A DNA stretch of 64,000 bases. It comes from an uncultured Burkholderiales bacterium. Lineage in GTDB: Bacteria > Pseudomonadota > Gammaproteobacteria > Burkholderiales > Burkholderiaceae_C. The notes under the pieces were generated by a model, which was not told where the DNA came from, ran no database searches, and was given only the letters and a program-made list of their open reading frames with translations. Within the stretch, counting starts at the first letter, position 1. Each line of letters begins with the position of its first letter. The position numbers were made by a program, and so were the translations under genes. Shown here piece after piece: positions 1 through 10,002 of this stretch. Location: positions 1-64,000 of the forward strand of contig CAIMTJ010000093.1 in the NCBI GenBank assembly GCA_903844385.1. The letters run 5' to 3'.

Positions 1-1655
1 GAGAGAATACAAAATGCCAGAAAGAGACTGCCAAAGGCGGGCCGGCGCGCCAACGCGCTGGCCAAGACCTCCCGATACCCCAATCGGAAGCGCTCAAATT
101 GCTGATCAAAAGCGCGGTATATGCGCTCGAGCCAACTCGAATTGGTCACGCGGCCACTGGCGCCATGGCCATGGTCCACATGTCGCATGAGCAGCATGAC
201 CATGGTCGGCACAAAACTTCTGGACAAGAAAAACGACACCAACATGGCAAACACCACCGCTTCACCCAAGGGCACGAACAAGTAACGCGCCACCCCTGAG
301 AGAAAAAACATCGGGACAAACACAATACAAATGCACAAGGTCGCCACAAACGCTGGCACCCCAATCTCGCCCGCCCCCACCTCAATGGCGTCATAGAGCG
401 GCTTACCCATGTGCAAATGCCGCTCAACGTTTTCAATGGTCACAATGGCTTGGTCGACCAAAATACCCACAGACAAAGCCAAGCCGCCAAGCGTCATCAA
501 ATTGAGCGTCTCACCCAGCGCAAAAAGCAGCAAAATCGACGACAAGATCGACAACGGGATCGTCATCGCAATGATGAGCGTGCTCCTCCAGTTGCCCAAA
601 AACAAAAGCACCATGGCCGCGGTCAATGCGGCCGCAATCACCGCCTCACTCACCACCCCCTCGATGGCCGCTTTAACAAAAACCGATTGATCAAAAATCT
701 GTGCGATTTTGATATCTTGGGGGATGGACTTCGCGGCCTGGGGCAACTTTTCTTTTAAGTTGGAGATGATGCTCAAGGTCGAGGCACCGCCATTTTTGAG
801 CACAGAGATCAACACACCCCTCACACCGTCTTGGCGCACGATGTTGGTTTGCGGGCGAAAGCCGTCTCTCACCATGGCCACATCGCGGATGTAGGTGGTC
901 ACGCCATTGACCGTTTTGATGGGCAAGTCATTGAGCCCCGCAATGGCGCTCGTGGAGCTGTTCAAGGACACGTTGTACTCGGTGCCATCGAGTTTGGTGG
1001 TGCCCGAAGGCAAGATCAAACTTTGCGCATTCACCGCATTGACCACATCGGCTGGCGCCAAACCCCGGGCCTGGAGTTGTCGGGTGTCGATATCCACCGA
1101 GACCAATTTGATCTTGCCCCCTGATGGGTAAGGAATGGCCACACCGGGAATGGTCACCAACTGGGGCCTCAAGGAGGTCACCGCGGCATCGAACAAGTCT
1201 GGCTCGGACAAGGTGGGACTCGAGAGGGCCAACTGAATGACGGGAATGGTCGAGGCGGAGTACTTGACCACAAGGGGGGGGGTGATGCCCGGGGGCAGTT
1301 GCCTGACTTGAGCTTGCACCGCCGCGGTGACTTGGGCCAAGGCGGCTTGGATATTGGCATTGGGTTGAAAATAAATTTTGATGATGGAGCTGCTTTGAAG
1401 CGACGTCGACTCGATGTGCTCGATATCGTTGACCACGGTGGTCAAGCCGCGCTCACTCGAGGCCGCAATGCGTTGCCCCATCTCTTGGGCTGACAAGCCG
1501 TTGTAATCCCAAATGATGCTGAGCACCGGGATATTGATCTCGGGGAAGATGTCGGTTGCCATGTTCAACAGCACAAACGGCGAGGCCAACAAAATCAGCA
1601 AGGCCATGACGATGAAGGTATACGGGCGCTTGAGTGCGAGTTGAACCAGGGACAT
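1..1655 (-). CDS. RND-family (AcrB-like) efflux pump, N-terminal part, cut by window edge
   Basis: Inner-membrane proton-driven efflux pump of the HAE/AcrB superfamily. About 551 residues are visible and the frame is open to base 1, so the C-terminal half is missing. Visible are a first membrane helix (residues 9-31), the periplasmic segment starting DIFPEINIPVLSI, a long periplasmic porter domain, and the helix-4 signature GGLALSVGILVD at about 390-401. In AcrB this signature ends with two acidic residues (D407, D408) that carry the proton relay. Here the second is Gln (VDQAIVTIENVER, residues 400-412). No membrane-fusion-protein gene lies upstream, which is where it often sits in such operons; it could be downstream, outside the window. 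The start ATG is at 1653-1655 with no strong ribosome site. The substrate cannot be told. Confidence 0.85.
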   Translation of the reverse strand, partial: MSLVQLALKRPYTFIVMALLILLASPFVLLNMATDIFPEINIPVLSIIWDYNGLSAQEMGQRIAASSERGLTTVVNDIEHIESTSLQSSSIIKIYFQPNANIQAALAQVTAAVQAQVRQLPPGITPPLVVKYSASTIPVIQLALSSPTLSEPDLFDAAVTSLRPQLVTIPGVAIPYPSGGKIKLVSVDIDTRQLQARGLAPADVVNAVNAQSLILPSGTTKLDGTEYNVSLNSSTSAIAGLNDLPIKTVNGVTTYIRDVAMVRDGFRPQTNIVRQDGVRGVLISVLKNGGASTLSIISNLKEKLPQAAKSIPQDIKIAQIFDQSVFVKAAIEGVVSEAVIAAALTAAMVLLFLGNWRSTLIIAMTIPLSILSSILLLFALGETLNLMTLGGLALSVGILVDQAIVTIENVERHLHMGKPLYDAIEVGAGEIGVPAFVATLCICIVFVPMFFLSGVARYLFVPLGEAVVFAMLVSFFLSRSFVPTMVMLLMRHVDHGHGASGRVTNSSWLERIYRAFDQQFERFRLGYREVLASALARRPAFGSLFLAFCIL

Positions 1656-2152
1656 CAGAATTCTTTATAAAAAACACGCCTACCCAAAAACATGGCGAGC
1701 GATACCAACACATAGGCCGATGAAAGAGCCTTAGCATACCCAATTATCTTGACATTTATCAACACCACGCCCTCACATCAGGGTAATTTCGGATGAATAA
1801 ACGACACCCATGTGGCAATGTTGGATCACCTTGACGGCCGCCCAAAGCAGCGTTCAACCTGAGAGGCCCCTCCCGATTCCTAGCGGCACCCTTTTTGCTC
1901 GGACCTGTTAGAGCCTGGAGCCCGTGGGCCCAAGCTTGTCATTTCCAGCCAGAAGTGGCGGCAAGAGAGCACCAAAACGGTTCATCGCGATGGTTTTTTT
2001 CGAGGCAATGCCAAGAATTGGACAAGCCTTGGGCCACTCAACGTTAAACTCAGGCCCAAGAGGGGGCTCAAACCGCGTTCACGAACTGCAGAGAAGTCCT
2101 TGCCAATTTTGATGTTTTTTTTCATCGTTTCGATTTAACCCAAGTTTTGATC
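1656..2152. other. 497-bp intergenic region between divergent RND and glcB genes
   Basis: No convincing gene. It holds the candidate RND promoter (1733-1762) and a long inverted repeat whose arms lie at 1925-1940 and 2021-2036 (GACAAGCCTTGGGCCA in the second arm). The arms pair over 15 positions with one bulged base on each side. The repeat could fold in the glcB leader. The stretch 2106-2136 is T-rich. I found no clear promoter for glcB. Confidence 0.5.
1733..1762 (-). promoter_or_regulatory. Candidate sigma-70 promoter for the RND gene
   Basis: On the minus strand, TTGATA (1757-1762) is followed by an 18-bp spacer and TATGCT (1733-1738), about 78 bp before the RND start codon. The hexamers fit the consensus moderately; this is a by-eye call. 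Confidence 0.35.
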
Positions 2153-4372
2153 ATGTCCCAACTCATTCACACCCAGCAACTCCAGGTGAGCCCAGATCTC
2201 CACAATTTCATTGAAGCGGAGGTTCTGCCAGGCACAGGGATTGATGCCGCCTCGTTTTGGCGCTCTTTCAGTGCGCTCGTGCAGGATTTGGCCCCCAAAA
2301 ATCGGGCCCTGCTGCAAGAACGCGAGCGGCTTCAGTCTTTGCTGGACACGTGGCACACGCATCATCCAGGACCCATCAAAAAAATGGCGACCTATCAACG
2401 CTATTTGAGAGACATTGGCTATTTGGTACCCGAGCCCAAGCCCTTCAAAATCACCACCACCCATGTTGACAAAGAGCTCTCCACCCAAGCCGGCCCCCAG
2501 TTGGTCGTGCCCATTTTGAATGCCCGCTACGCACTCAATGCCACCAATGCGCGCTGGGGCTCCTTGTACGACGCTCTTTACGGTACCGATGTCATTGCCC
2601 AAAACCCGTCAACGCCCGCCTCCTCGGGCTACGACCCCGAGCGTGGTGCTCATGTGATCCACTACGCACGCCACGTCCTTGACCGTGTGGCCCCCCTCAA
2701 AAAAGGCTCACACGTGAACAGTGTGGGTTATGTCATCAAAGATCAGACACTGTGGGTGAATTTGGCAGGAGGCCTGAGCACAACGCTGGCCAAGCCCGAG
2801 CAGTGCGTGGGCTTTCAGGGCGAAAAATCCCACCCCAGCAGCATCCTTTTCGTGCACAACGGCTTGCACCTGGACGTGATCATCGACCCCAAGACGCCCA
2901 TTGGACAAAACGACCCCGCCGGGGTGAGCGATGTGGTGATCGAGGCCGCCTTGTCGACCATTTTGGACCTGGAGGATTCTGTGGCCGTGGTGGATTCAAG
3001 CGACAAGGTCCTGGCCTACCGCAACTGGCTCGGTATTGCCAAGGGCAGTTTGAGCGAGTCGGTCACCAAAAATGGTCGCACCTTCACGCGCCGCCTCAAC
3101 CCGGATCGCCATTACCTCACGTTAAAGGGCAGCGAGCTCACGCTGCCTGGCAGGTCCCTCTTATTTTTGCGCAATGTCGGGCACTTGATGACCAACCCAG
3201 CCATCTTGTATGAGAACCATGACGCGAACACCACCACGGGACCATGGCTGGAAATCCCCGAGGGCATCATGGACGCCTTCATCACCACCACCATTGCCCT
3301 TCATGACCTCAAAGCCGATGCCTCAACCCAGATCAAGAACTCCAGGCAAGGCTCGGTCTACATCGTCAAGCCCAAGATGCATGGCCCGGCCGAAGTGGCC
3401 TTCGCCAATGAGCTGTTCTCCAAGGTTGAGGCCGCCTTGGGTCTCGCGCAAAACACCGTCAAGCTCGGCATCATGGACGAAGAGCGCCGCACCAGTGTGA
3501 ACTTGATGGCCTGCATTCATGCGGCTCAATCGCGCTTGGCTTTCATCAACACGGGCTTTTTGGACCGCACCGGCGATGAGATGCACACCGCCATGCGAGC
3601 CGGCCCCATGGTGCGCAAGTCACAGATGAAGTCCACCGCCTGGATCAAGGCTTACGAGCTCAACAACGTGTTGGTGGGTTTGGCCTGCGGGCTCCAAGGC
3701 CGCGCCCAAATCGGCAAAGGCATGTGGGCCATGCCCGACTTGATGGCGCAGATGATGGCGCAAAAAGTGGCCCACCCCCAAGCCGGCGCCAACACCGCCT
3801 GGGTACCGAGCCCTACAGCCGCCACCTTGCACGCCTTGCATTACCACCAAGTCAATGTCAAACAGGTCCAAAAAGAGCTCAGCCGCCTGGTTTGGGGGGA
3901 GCAACGAGAGGCCCTCCTCAAGGATTTGCTGCGCATTCCCGTCGAGACCCATCCGCACTGGAGCGACGAGGACAAGCGTGAAGAGGTTGACAACAATGTG
4001 CAAGGCATTTTGGGCTATGTGGTGCGCTGGATCGACCAAGGGGTCGGCTGCTCCAAAGTTCCCGACATCCACAATGTGGGGTTGATGGAAGACCGCGCCA
4101 CGTTGCGCATTTCGAGCCAACACATCGCCAATTGGCTCGCCCACGGTGTCGTCACCCGAGCCCAAGTGATGGCGTCATTCAAACGCATGGCGCGGGTGGT
4201 GGACCGTCAAAACAAGGACGACCCGCTCTACCAACCACTCGCTTTGGACATGAGCAACAACAGCGCTGCACTCGCGGCGATGGACTTGGTTTTTCAAGGA
4301 CTCAGGCAGCCCAGTGGCTACACCGAGCCGCTGCTGCACGCTTGGCGCCTGAAGGTCAAAGCCAAGGCCTAG
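2153..4372 (+). CDS. glcB: Malate synthase G
   Basis: Condenses glyoxylate with acetyl-CoA to malate in the cytoplasm, the second step of the glyoxylate bypass and of glycolate use. The 739-residue length fits the monomeric G isoform (about 720 residues). The family signatures [14 protein letters not shown] and RNWLG lie near residues 280-295, and the long stretch [14 protein letters not shown] followed by [16 protein letters not shown] and GKGMWAMPD carries acetyl-CoA and active-site residues. The ATG at 2153 is preferred over a TTG two codons upstream; no strong Shine-Dalgarno is visible for either. Isocitrate lyase is not in the window. Confidence 0.96.
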   Translation: MSQLIHTQQLQVSPDLHNFIEAEVLPGTGIDAASFWRSFSALVQDLAPKNRALLQERERLQSLLDTWHTHHPGPIKKMATYQRYLRDIGYLVPEPKPFKITTTHVDKELSTQAGPQLVVPILNARYALNATNARWGSLYDALYGTDVIAQNPSTPASSGYDPERGAHVIHYARHVLDRVAPLKKGSHVNSVGYVIKDQTLWVNLAGGLSTTLAKPEQCVGFQGEKSHPSSILFVHNGLHLDVIIDPKTPIGQNDPAGVSDVVIEAALSTILDLEDSVAVVDSSDKVLAYRNWLGIAKGSLSESVTKNGRTFTRRLNPDRHYLTLKGSELTLPGRSLLFLRNVGHLMTNPAILYENHDANTTTGPWLEIPEGIMDAFITTTIALHDLKADASTQIKNSRQGSVYIVKPKMHGPAEVAFANELFSKVEAALGLAQNTVKLGIMDEERRTSVNLMACIHAAQSRLAFINTGFLDRTGDEMHTAMRAGPMVRKSQMKSTAWIKAYELNNVLVGLACGLQGRAQIGKGMWAMPDLMAQMMAQKVAHPQAGANTAWVPSPTAATLHALHYHQVNVKQVQKELSRLVWGEQREALLKDLLRIPVETHPHWSDEDKREEVDNNVQGILGYVVRWIDQGVGCSKVPDIHNVGLMEDRATLRISSQHIANWLAHGVVTRAQVMASFKRMARVVDRQNKDDPLYQPLALDMSNNSAALAAMDLVFQGLRQPSGYTEPLLHAWRLKVKAKA

Positions 4373-4483
4373 CCCAAGCCCAACCCCCAGCCTTCAACAA
4401 CGCCTTGATTGCACCGCTAGAGCCCAGTTCACTGTTGTCCCTCCCCACAGGGTTCACGATCTTCCTCCAACCTTGGGGTCACC

Positions 4484-4879
4484 ATGCCAACGTCTGATTT
4501 TTTCACCAAGCTCAAGCACCAACTCTTAAAGGGCTTGATCACCCTCGTCACGGCGGTCGTTTTGTTGGCCGTGCTCTACGCCGTGGTGGCCTACCACTAC
4601 AACTACTCACAAGGCGAGAGCGTGGGTTATGTTCAAAAGCTGAGCTACAAGGGCTGGTTGTGCAAGACCTGGGAGGGAGAGCAAGTGCGCACCATCAGCA
4701 CCTTGCCCACGCCTTATGAAAAGTTTCTCTTCACCGTGCGCGATGAAAAGGTGGCCGATCTCATCAACCAGCACATCGGTCAAAAAGTGGTCTTGCAGTA
4801 CGAACAGCACTTGGGGCTGCCCAGTTGTCTGGGGGAAACCGAGCACTTTATCGTGGGCGTCAAAGACGCTCCCCCTTGA
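4484..4879 (+). CDS. Small conserved inner-membrane protein, unknown function
   Basis: A 131-residue protein with one hydrophobic helix (about residues 14-36: GLITLVTAVVLLAVLYAVVA) after a short charged N-terminus, then a soluble domain of about 90 residues probably facing the periplasm. The soluble part has two Cys residues (in LCKTWEG and PSCLGE) that could form a disulfide. Similar single-pass proteins occur in Burkholderiales and are sometimes misnamed 6-phosphogluconate dehydrogenase; there is no such enzyme fold here. It follows glcB by 111 bp in the same direction and could be co-transcribed with it. Confidence 0.75.
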   Translation: MPTSDFFTKLKHQLLKGLITLVTAVVLLAVLYAVVAYHYNYSQGESVGYVQKLSYKGWLCKTWEGEQVRTISTLPTPYEKFLFTVRDEKVADLINQHIGQKVVLQYEQHLGLPSCLGETEHFIVGVKDAPP

Positions 4880-4936
4880 GGACAACATCCCTGCCCAAGC
4901 GTTGGGTCTATGCGAGAGGTCTTTGCGCTGGGACAG

Positions 4937-5965
4937 TCAGCGCTGCGTGCTGAGCGGTGCCGCTTCATCACCCGGGTCCTCCCCTTGGGCGACGGCTTTT
5001 TCCAACGCCGTCATGAAGAGCAAGGACACGTCACAACCGGTTTGGTCGGTGATTTCTTGAAAACACGTCGGGCTCGTCACATTGATCTCGGTGAGCTTGT
5101 CCCCGATCACATCCAGGCCCACCAGCAAGAGACCCTTGGCCCACAGCCGCGGGCCCAAAGCGCGAGCGATCTCCCAGTCGCGCGCATCCAAAGGACGGGC
5201 CTCGCCCTTGCCGCCCGCAGCCAAGTTGCCCCGCACTTCACCGCCTTGGGGAATGCGCGCCAAGGCAAAGGGAACGGCTTGTCCGGCAATGATCAAGATG
5301 CGTTTGTCGCCTTGCTCAATGGCGGGGATGAATTGCTGCACCATGACGGTCTGCTCACCGTCGCGGTTCAAGGTCTCGATCAAACTGCCCAGGTTCAAGC
5401 CATCGGCTTTGACGCGGTAAATCCCCCGCCCACCCATGCCATCGAGGGGCTTGAGGATGATGTCTCGGTACTGCGCATGAAACGCGCGGATGTCCTCGGC
5501 TCGCCGAGTCACCAAGGTGGCCGGGGTGTATTCGGGGTAGGCCAGTATGGACAATTTCTCGGGGTGATCTCTGAGGGCCTGCGGCTTGTTGTAGACCCGC
5601 GCGCCTTCGCGCTCGGCTTGAGCGAGCAAGTGGGTGGCATAAAAATACTCCACATCAAAGGGCGGATCTTTGCGCATGATCACCGCACCAAACTCGCTGA
5701 GTGCCAGTGTCGCAGCACCCTTGAGGCGGCACCATGGGGCTGGCCACACGCTGTCGGCTGAGTTGGAGTTCGAGTTCGAGGACAGCACCAGCTCCAAAGC
5801 CCATGCCTGAGCACTCACCTGTGAACCCGTCACCCAAGCCAAGCCCCCCACCTCGCAAGCGTAGACCTCATGCCCGCGCAGCTGCGCTTGGCGCATCATC
5901 ACATAGGTGGTGTCTTTTTTGATGTTGAACGTGGCCAAGGGGTCGGCAACAAAGAGAATTTTCAT
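4937..5965 (-). CDS. gshB: Glutathione synthetase
   Basis: ATP-grasp ligase that adds glycine to gamma-glutamylcysteine, the last step of glutathione synthesis. The 342-residue protein begins MKILFVADPLATFNIKKDTT, the typical GshB N-terminus. It carries the preATP-grasp motif MRKDPPFDVEYFYATHLL, the lysine and glycine-rich loop KPLDGMGGRGIYRV, and the C-terminal EINVTSPTCFQEI metal-binding segment. Between the first two domains sits a low-complexity Ser/Asn run (about residues 62-70, SSNSNSNSAD) not needed for the fold. It lies 100 bp downstream of gshA on the same strand, so the two are probably one transcription unit. Confidence 0.96.
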   Translation of the reverse strand: MKILFVADPLATFNIKKDTTYVMMRQAQLRGHEVYACEVGGLAWVTGSQVSAQAWALELVLSSNSNSNSADSVWPAPWCRLKGAATLALSEFGAVIMRKDPPFDVEYFYATHLLAQAEREGARVYNKPQALRDHPEKLSILAYPEYTPATLVTRRAEDIRAFHAQYRDIILKPLDGMGGRGIYRVKADGLNLGSLIETLNRDGEQTVMVQQFIPAIEQGDKRILIIAGQAVPFALARIPQGGEVRGNLAAGGKGEARPLDARDWEIARALGPRLWAKGLLLVGLDVIGDKLTEINVTSPTCFQEITDQTGCDVSLLFMTALEKAVAQGEDPGDEAAPLSTQR

Positions 5966-6065
5966 TCAAGACTTTCCTGGGTCAACGCAAGTCTCAGCGA
6001 CCTTGCTCGATAAAAAAATGCACATCGCTGAGCGTGAGCAAGGGGCCAAGCAAGCGGCCTGCGGC

Positions 6066-7361
6066 CTAATCGTAAACCTCGGCCTCTGGGTCCGTGGCTT
6101 CGAGCTCATAGCTCGCCGCCAGCATGGCCAAGCGGGCAATCACCCCGTACATGTAAAAGCGGTTGGGCACGCTCGCGCCCGCTTTGAGGCCGGGCTGCGG
6201 CGTGTGGGCGCTTTGCTCAAAGGCCAGCGGCACAAAGGAGGCGCCCGGGGCGTTCAAGTTCTCGTCCACACCGCGCTCAGCGTGCACGCGGTAAAAGCCC
6301 CCCACCACATAACGATCCATCATGTAGACAACCGGCTCGGCCACCGCATCGTTGATGCGCTCATTGGTGAGAACACCTTCTTGGATGATGACCTCCGAGA
6401 GCGACTGGCCATCTTTGGTCACACTCATTTTGTTCTTGGTCTTGCGGTTCAAGGTCTCCAAGTCTTTCACATCCCGCACCGTCATGATGCCCATGCCGTA
6501 AGTGCCGTTGTCGGCCTTGACCACCACGAAGGGTTTTTCATGGATGCCGTATTCTTTGTATTTGCGCTTGATTTTGAGCAGCAAAGCGTCCACTTGGGTT
6601 TTCAAGTCCTCAATGCCTGAGCCCAGCGCAAAACTCACCTCGCCCGCTTGACCAAACATCGGATTGATCAGCCAAGGGTCGATCCCCAACAACTTGCCAA
6701 ATCGCTTGGCCACCTCCTCGTAGCTGGCAAAGTGCTGACTCTTTCGGCGCACACTCCAGCCCGCGTGCAGTGGCGGCAAGAGGTACTGCTCGTGCAAGTC
6801 CTCCAAAATACCGGGAACACCTGCGCTCAAGTCGTTGTTGAGCAAAATCGTGCACGGATCAAAGTCCTTGAGCCCCAAGCGGTGTGGCCCACGGATGACG
6901 GGCTCGAGGGTGATCTGCTCGCCCCCGGGCAAATCGATCACCGTCGCCTCTTTGATCTCGGGGTTGATCGAACCAATTCTGACATTCAAGCCGGCCATGT
7001 AAAAAATGCGCTTGAGTTGGGCCACGTTGGCGAGATAAAACGAGTTGCGGGTGTGGTTCTCAGGGATCACCAGCAAATTGCGCGCTTCGGGGCAGATTTT
7101 CTCAATGGCGGCCATCGCCGCTTGAACCGCCAGGGGCAGCATCTCGGGTGTCAGGTTGTTCCAACCCCCGGGGTACAAATTGGTGTCGACTGGGGCCAAT
7201 TTAAAGCCCGCGTTGCGGATGTCCACCGAGGTGTAAAACGGGGGGGTGTGCTCCATCCACTCCATGCGAAACCACCGTTCAATGGCGGGCATGGAGTCCA
7301 AAATTCTTTGCTCCAACTCATTGATGGGGCCCGTGAGCGCGGTGATGAGATGAGGAACCAT
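6066..7361 (-). CDS. gshA: Glutamate-cysteine ligase, proteobacterial type
   Basis: First and committed step of glutathione synthesis: joins cysteine to the gamma-carboxyl of glutamate using ATP. At 431 residues it belongs to the short ligase family common in Burkholderiales and Xanthomonadales, unlike the roughly 520-residue E. coli GshA. The segments ERWFRMEWMEHTPPFYTSVD and FKLAPVDTNLYPGGWNNL near the N-terminus and VVKADNGTYGMGIMTV near residue 275 are characteristic. It lies upstream of gshB on the same strand. Together with two GSTs and a glutathione peroxidase in the window, it shows a complete glutathione economy. Confidence 0.94.
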   Translation of the reverse strand: MVPHLITALTGPINELEQRILDSMPAIERWFRMEWMEHTPPFYTSVDIRNAGFKLAPVDTNLYPGGWNNLTPEMLPLAVQAAMAAIEKICPEARNLLVIPENHTRNSFYLANVAQLKRIFYMAGLNVRIGSINPEIKEATVIDLPGGEQITLEPVIRGPHRLGLKDFDPCTILLNNDLSAGVPGILEDLHEQYLLPPLHAGWSVRRKSQHFASYEEVAKRFGKLLGIDPWLINPMFGQAGEVSFALGSGIEDLKTQVDALLLKIKRKYKEYGIHEKPFVVVKADNGTYGMGIMTVRDVKDLETLNRKTKNKMSVTKDGQSLSEVIIQEGVLTNERINDAVAEPVVYMMDRYVVGGFYRVHAERGVDENLNAPGASFVPLAFEQSAHTPQPGLKAGASVPNRFYMYGVIARLAMLAASYELEATDPEAEVYD

Positions 7362-7465
7362 GGCGATGTCGACTTAGAAGAGAATAGATCGCCATTGTAG
7401 AGCTTGAGCGCCCAACGTGCTTGTGCCCAGCACCCGAGCCACCCCCGGTCAGGCAGACCCAGCGC

Positions 7466-8830
7466 CTAAACTCTCACCTCACCTTGACCCAGAACAACAT
7501 ATTTGAGGCTGGTGAGTCCGAGCACACCCACCGGGCCGCGGGCATGGAATTTATCGGTCGAAATCCCAATCTCAGCGCCCAAGCCGTACTCAAAGCCGTC
7601 GGCAAAACGCGTGCTGGTGTTGACCATGACACTGGCCGAGTCCACTTCTCTCACAAAACGTTGGATGTGGCGGTGGTTTTCACTCAAGATCGCATCGGTG
7701 TGGTGGCTCGAGTAGTGGTTGATGTGGTCAATCGCCGCGGCCACATCTGCCACCACCTTGATGCTCAAAATCGGTGCCAAATACTCCTCGTACCAGTCTT
7801 GTTCGGTGGCCGCCTTCAAGCCCGCGATCTGGACCTCGGAAACCTGCCGCGCAGGAAGGCCTGCTTTGAGGTAAGCAAGTGAGCGCTCACAACAGCGCAA
7901 CTCCACGCCCTTGGCCAACAGTCGCTTGGCCATCTCTGGCAAGAAGTCGGGCATCACCGCCTCGTGCACGAGCAGGCTCTCGGTTGCATTGCACGGGCTG
8001 TACTTTTGTGTTTTGGCGTTGTCCACCACCGTGAGCGCCATGGGCACATCGCAGCCCGCGTCGACATAGGTGTGGCAGTTGCCATCGAGGTGCTTGATGA
8101 CGGGCACTTTGGCGTCCTTGGAGATGCGCTCAATGAGGCCCTTGCCCCCGCGCGGGATAACCAGATCAATCCATTGCGGGTTGGCGATGAGCTCCCCCAC
8201 AGCTTGCCGATCGGTGGTGTCCACGCGCTGAACGGCCAATGCCGGTAAACCAGCCAGCCTCAAAGCCTCTTGCACCAAGGCGGTCAAGGCCTTGTTGGAC
8301 TCAAAGGCCTCGGAGCCGCCGCGCAAAATGCACGCGTTGCCACTTTTGATGGACAAGGACGCCGCCTCAATCGTGACATTGGGACGGCTCTCAAAAATCA
8401 TGGCAAACACCCCAATGGGGACCCGCATTTGACCCACGCGGATGCCGCTGGGCTGTTGGGTGAGTCCGGTGATCTCGCCAATGCAGTCGGCTGCCGCGGC
8501 CAATTGTTCACACCCCAGCGCACAGGTTGCAAGCGTCTTGTGGTCAAGCACCAAGCGATCGAACAAGGGCCCACTCAAACCCTTGGCCCGGGCGTTGCTG
8601 AGGTCATGCTCGTTGGCCGCCAAAAGCGCTGGCTCTTGGGCCGTCAACAACTGGGCCAAGTGCAGCAAGGCGCGTGACTTTTGCGCGCTCGAGGCGCGCG
8701 CCATGAGGGTGCTGGCCGCTCGGGCGGCCAAGCCCAATTCGTTCAAGTGCTCGCTCAAGTGCTCGCTCAGGTGCTGGCTTGGGCGCTGGGTTGGGTCTTG
8801 GCTGGAAGTGGAGGTGCTCATCGCCGTCAT
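7466..8830 (-). CDS. proA: Gamma-glutamyl phosphate reductase (glutamate-5-semialdehyde dehydrogenase)
   Basis: Reduces gamma-glutamyl phosphate to glutamate semialdehyde with NADPH, the second step of proline synthesis. At 454 residues it is slightly longer than the usual 415-420 because of an extra N-terminus of about 25 residues containing [11 protein letters not shown], encoded by a 12-bp tandem repeat. The aldehyde dehydrogenase fold is clear: [20 protein letters not shown], then the catalytic Cys in [14 protein letters not shown]. The ATG overlaps the holA stop as ATGA, suggesting translational coupling. A second ATG lies three codons downstream. No proB is adjacent. Confidence 0.95.
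   Translation of the reverse strand: MTAMSTSTSSQDPTQRPSQHLSEHLSEHLNELGLAARAASTLMARASSAQKSRALLHLAQLLTAQEPALLAANEHDLSNARAKGLSGPLFDRLVLDHKTLATCALGCEQLAAAADCIGEITGLTQQPSGIRVGQMRVPIGVFAMIFESRPNVTIEAASLSIKSGNACILRGGSEAFESNKALTALVQEALRLAGLPALAVQRVDTTDRQAVGELIANPQWIDLVIPRGGKGLIERISKDAKVPVIKHLDGNCHTYVDAGCDVPMALTVVDNAKTQKYSPCNATESLLVHEAVMPDFLPEMAKRLLAKGVELRCCERSLAYLKAGLPARQVSEVQIAGLKAATEQDWYEEYLAPILSIKVVADVAAAIDHINHYSSHHTDAILSENHRHIQRFVREVDSASVMVNTSTRFADGFEYGLGAEIGISTDKFHARGPVGVLGLTSLKYVVLGQGEVRV
8743..8778. repeat. Three-copy 12-bp tandem repeat inside proA
   Basis: Unit TCAAGTGCTCGC at 8743-8754, repeated exactly at 8755-8766 and with two changes (TCAGGTGCTGGC) at 8767-8778. On the coding strand it yields the reiterated Ser-Glu-His-Leu motif in the dispensable ProA N-terminus. 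Copy number could vary by slippage without shifting the frame. Confidence 0.85.
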
Positions 8831-9909
8831 TTTGCCAGACTACAAGACCGGGTGAGCGCGTGAGCCCATTCGTGCAAGGCCGCCCATGCATCCGTTGGCC
8901 AACGCGGCGACTTCAGGCCCTTGACCACCCCATCCAATTGGTGGGCCGCCAACAAATGGTGCTCCAGTGTGCTGGCGCTCAACTTGGCCATGACGCGCTC
9001 GATGAGTTTTTCTCTCACCCCCCACACGCGTTGCTCGCGCAGTGCCATGGGCAGGGCCTGACCATTGAGCATCGAGGCCTTGATGCGGGACATGACCCGA
9101 ACCTCTTCGGCCAAGGTGTAGTGCACCAGAACGGCCGACTCGCCCTCGGCTTGCAAGCCGTCGAGCATGCGCTCAACGCGCTCGAGTTGTCCCGACAGCA
9201 CCGCCTGGGTGAGCTTGAAGACATCAAAGCGCGCCACATTCATCACCGCCGCACTCACCGCTTCAAAACTCAACTCGCCAGGCGGGTAGAGGAGGGCCAA
9301 CTTTTGAATTTCTTGGTGCGCAGCCAAGGTGTTGCCCTCGACGCGATCGGCAAAGAACTGCAAGGTCTGCACACCCTCACTGCCCGCCTTGACCTGGTGG
9401 CCTTGACGGGCCAGACGTTGGGCGATCCAAGATGGCAGTGCATCGCGCTCAATTTTTTGCACCTGGCTCACCAATGCCGCCGCCTCCAGGGCCAAGAACC
9501 AACTGCTTTGGCGCTGGGTTTTATCCAGGCTGGGCAGCACCACGACCAGCAGCAACTCTTGGCTTGCACCGCGAGCAATCTCGGCTTGCATGGTGCGGGC
9601 CATCTCAGCGAGTTGGACCAAAAATTGGCCGCCGTCTTTGCCGGGTTTGCCGTTGGGGATATGAATCTCCAGCATTTGCTGCTCGGCAAAGAGACCTCGC
9701 GACTGGGCTTGAGAGCCCACCTCGCTCCAATCAAATCGTGCCCCCGCCACCCGAAACACCACCCGCTGCTCAAAACCCCGTGCGTGGGCACTGTGGCGCA
9801 ACTCATCAAGGAGCTCTTGCTGCAGCAAGGGCTCATCGCCTTGGATCACATAGAGGACCCGCAGCCCCTGGGTCAAGGCGGCGGTGAGCGGGCTGTTGGC
9901 TTTCGTCAT
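8827..9909 (-). CDS. holA: DNA polymerase III subunit delta
   Basis: Clamp-loader wrench subunit that opens the beta sliding clamp at the replication fork. The 360-residue length fits the family (about 340). Recognised by the N-terminus ([21 protein letters not shown]), the early segment RFDWSEV with [21 protein letters not shown], and the C-terminal collar domain ending in [13 protein letters not shown]. It sits between lptE and proA, and lptE-holA is a common pairing in proteobacteria. Its TGA overlaps the proA ATG by four bases. Confidence 0.93.
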   Translation of the reverse strand: MTKANSPLTAALTQGLRVLYVIQGDEPLLQQELLDELRHSAHARGFEQRVVFRVAGARFDWSEVGSQAQSRGLFAEQQMLEIHIPNGKPGKDGGQFLVQLAEMARTMQAEIARGASQELLLVVVLPSLDKTQRQSSWFLALEAAALVSQVQKIERDALPSWIAQRLARQGHQVKAGSEGVQTLQFFADRVEGNTLAAHQEIQKLALLYPPGELSFEAVSAAVMNVARFDVFKLTQAVLSGQLERVERMLDGLQAEGESAVLVHYTLAEEVRVMSRIKASMLNGQALPMALREQRVWGVREKLIERVMAKLSASTLEHHLLAAHQLDGVVKGLKSPRWPTDAWAALHEWAHALTRSCSLAK

Positions 9910-10002
9910 GGGCGTGTCATGGGCGTGTCTGGGGGGGCATCAAGGCGTGGCTGAGACTGGGCTTGGGTTGAAATGGGGCTTGAATGGGGCTGTGCTCGGG
10001 GT

